From positions 62,001-126,000 of the forward strand of contig NZ_KE007347.1 in assembly GCF_000400715.1 (NCBI RefSeq): a stretch of DNA of 64,000 nucleotides. The letters run 5' to 3'. Shown piece after piece: positions 63,941-64,000 of this stretch. Under the pieces are notes generated by a model, which was not told the origin of the DNA, did no database searches, and saw only the letters and a list, made by a program, of their open reading frames with translations. The stretch comes from Acinetobacter genomosp. 15BJ (GTDB lineage: Bacteria; Pseudomonadota; Gammaproteobacteria; Pseudomonadales; Moraxellaceae). The position numbers and the translations under genes were made by a program. Numbering within the stretch: position 1 is the stretch's first letter; every line of letters begins with the position of its first letter.

Positions 63941-64000
63941 TTAAACTTGCGCTGGAATCAAGTCTGGAACCAGCTTGGTGAGCGTTAAACGTTGTTTGCC
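63941..64000 (-). CDS. C-terminal fragment of a minus-strand gene (cut by window edge)
   Basis: The reverse complement reads GKQRLTLTKLVPDLIPAQV then TAA at 63943-63941, and the frame is open to the window edge. It is too short to identify. It lies upstream of the alpha/beta hydrolase in the same direction, with 84 bp between, so it could be the preceding gene of the operon. Confidence 0.4.
   Translation of the reverse strand, partial: GKQRLTLTKLVPDLIPAQV

Overview
This window looks like a core-chromosome segment of an Acinetobacter species (Gammaproteobacteria, Moraxellaceae). The support is a low GC content, an rnhA-dnaQ gene fusion, a trpG/trpDC arrangement recalling the trpGDC cluster of that genus, a long gluconeogenic-type Gap, a fimL-nudC pair, ubiC-ubiA, and several Acinetobacter-type hypotheticals (DUF3015, DUF4105, DUF1615). 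The species is not determined. I saw no prophage, integron, CRISPR array or intact insertion sequence. This is mainly housekeeping DNA with a few accessory insertions.

Layout. Positions 1-4.1 kb: an alpha/beta hydrolase tail, then on the minus strand nudC, fimL and the rnhA-dnaQ fusion. 4.4-4.6 kb: first copy of a dispersed repeat with terminal inverted repeats. 4.6-13.4 kb: mltD with eight clear LysM repeats, then a yejABEF-type peptide importer whose signal-peptide codons contain a strong terminator hairpin. 13.4-19.4 kb: an Old Yellow Enzyme gene behind a palindromic operator, the minus-strand chain pyrC-rnt-tRNA-Glu, a six-TM diguanylate cyclase and an L,D-transpeptidase. 19.4-19.65 kb: second, longer copy of the repeat. 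19.8-26.7 kb: hemE, a DUF817 membrane protein, the DUF3015/DUF4105 pair, a cupin, folE and an Smr protein. 26.8-37 kb: trpD-trpC, then a TonB-dependent receptor, an exported M1 aminopeptidase and a TcyP-like cystine symporter, then trpG. 37-42 kb: glnA with a recognisable sigma-54 promoter and two NtrC-like sites, ubiC-ubiA and a secreted lipase-like lipoprotein. 42-43.5 kb: two identical tRNA-Asn genes flanking a small secreted cysteine protein. 43.7-55 kb: small metabolic and hypothetical genes, a class I aminotransferase, uvrB, a lipocalin, a RarD-like transporter, gap, and an overlapping pair of anchored beta-repeat proteins. 55-64 kb: an AT-rich orphan gene, obgE-proB, a HAD phosphatase with a DUF1615 lipoprotein, dusB, and an oxyR operon led by an alpha/beta hydrolase.

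How parts fit together. Envelope genes (mltD, L,D-transpeptidase, DUF4105, yejABEF, TonB receptor, exported M1 peptidase, cystine symporter) suggest peptidoglycan turnover and peptide/amino-acid scavenging; that link is inference. The glnA control region is the best-resolved regulatory element. The observations most worth following are the repeat family, the terminator inside the yejA signal sequence, the duplicated tRNA-Asn locus and the beta-repeat gene pair. No complete new multi-gene defence or biosynthetic system is evident. Coordinates and motifs were read by eye, and family names rest on remembered family features, not on database searches.
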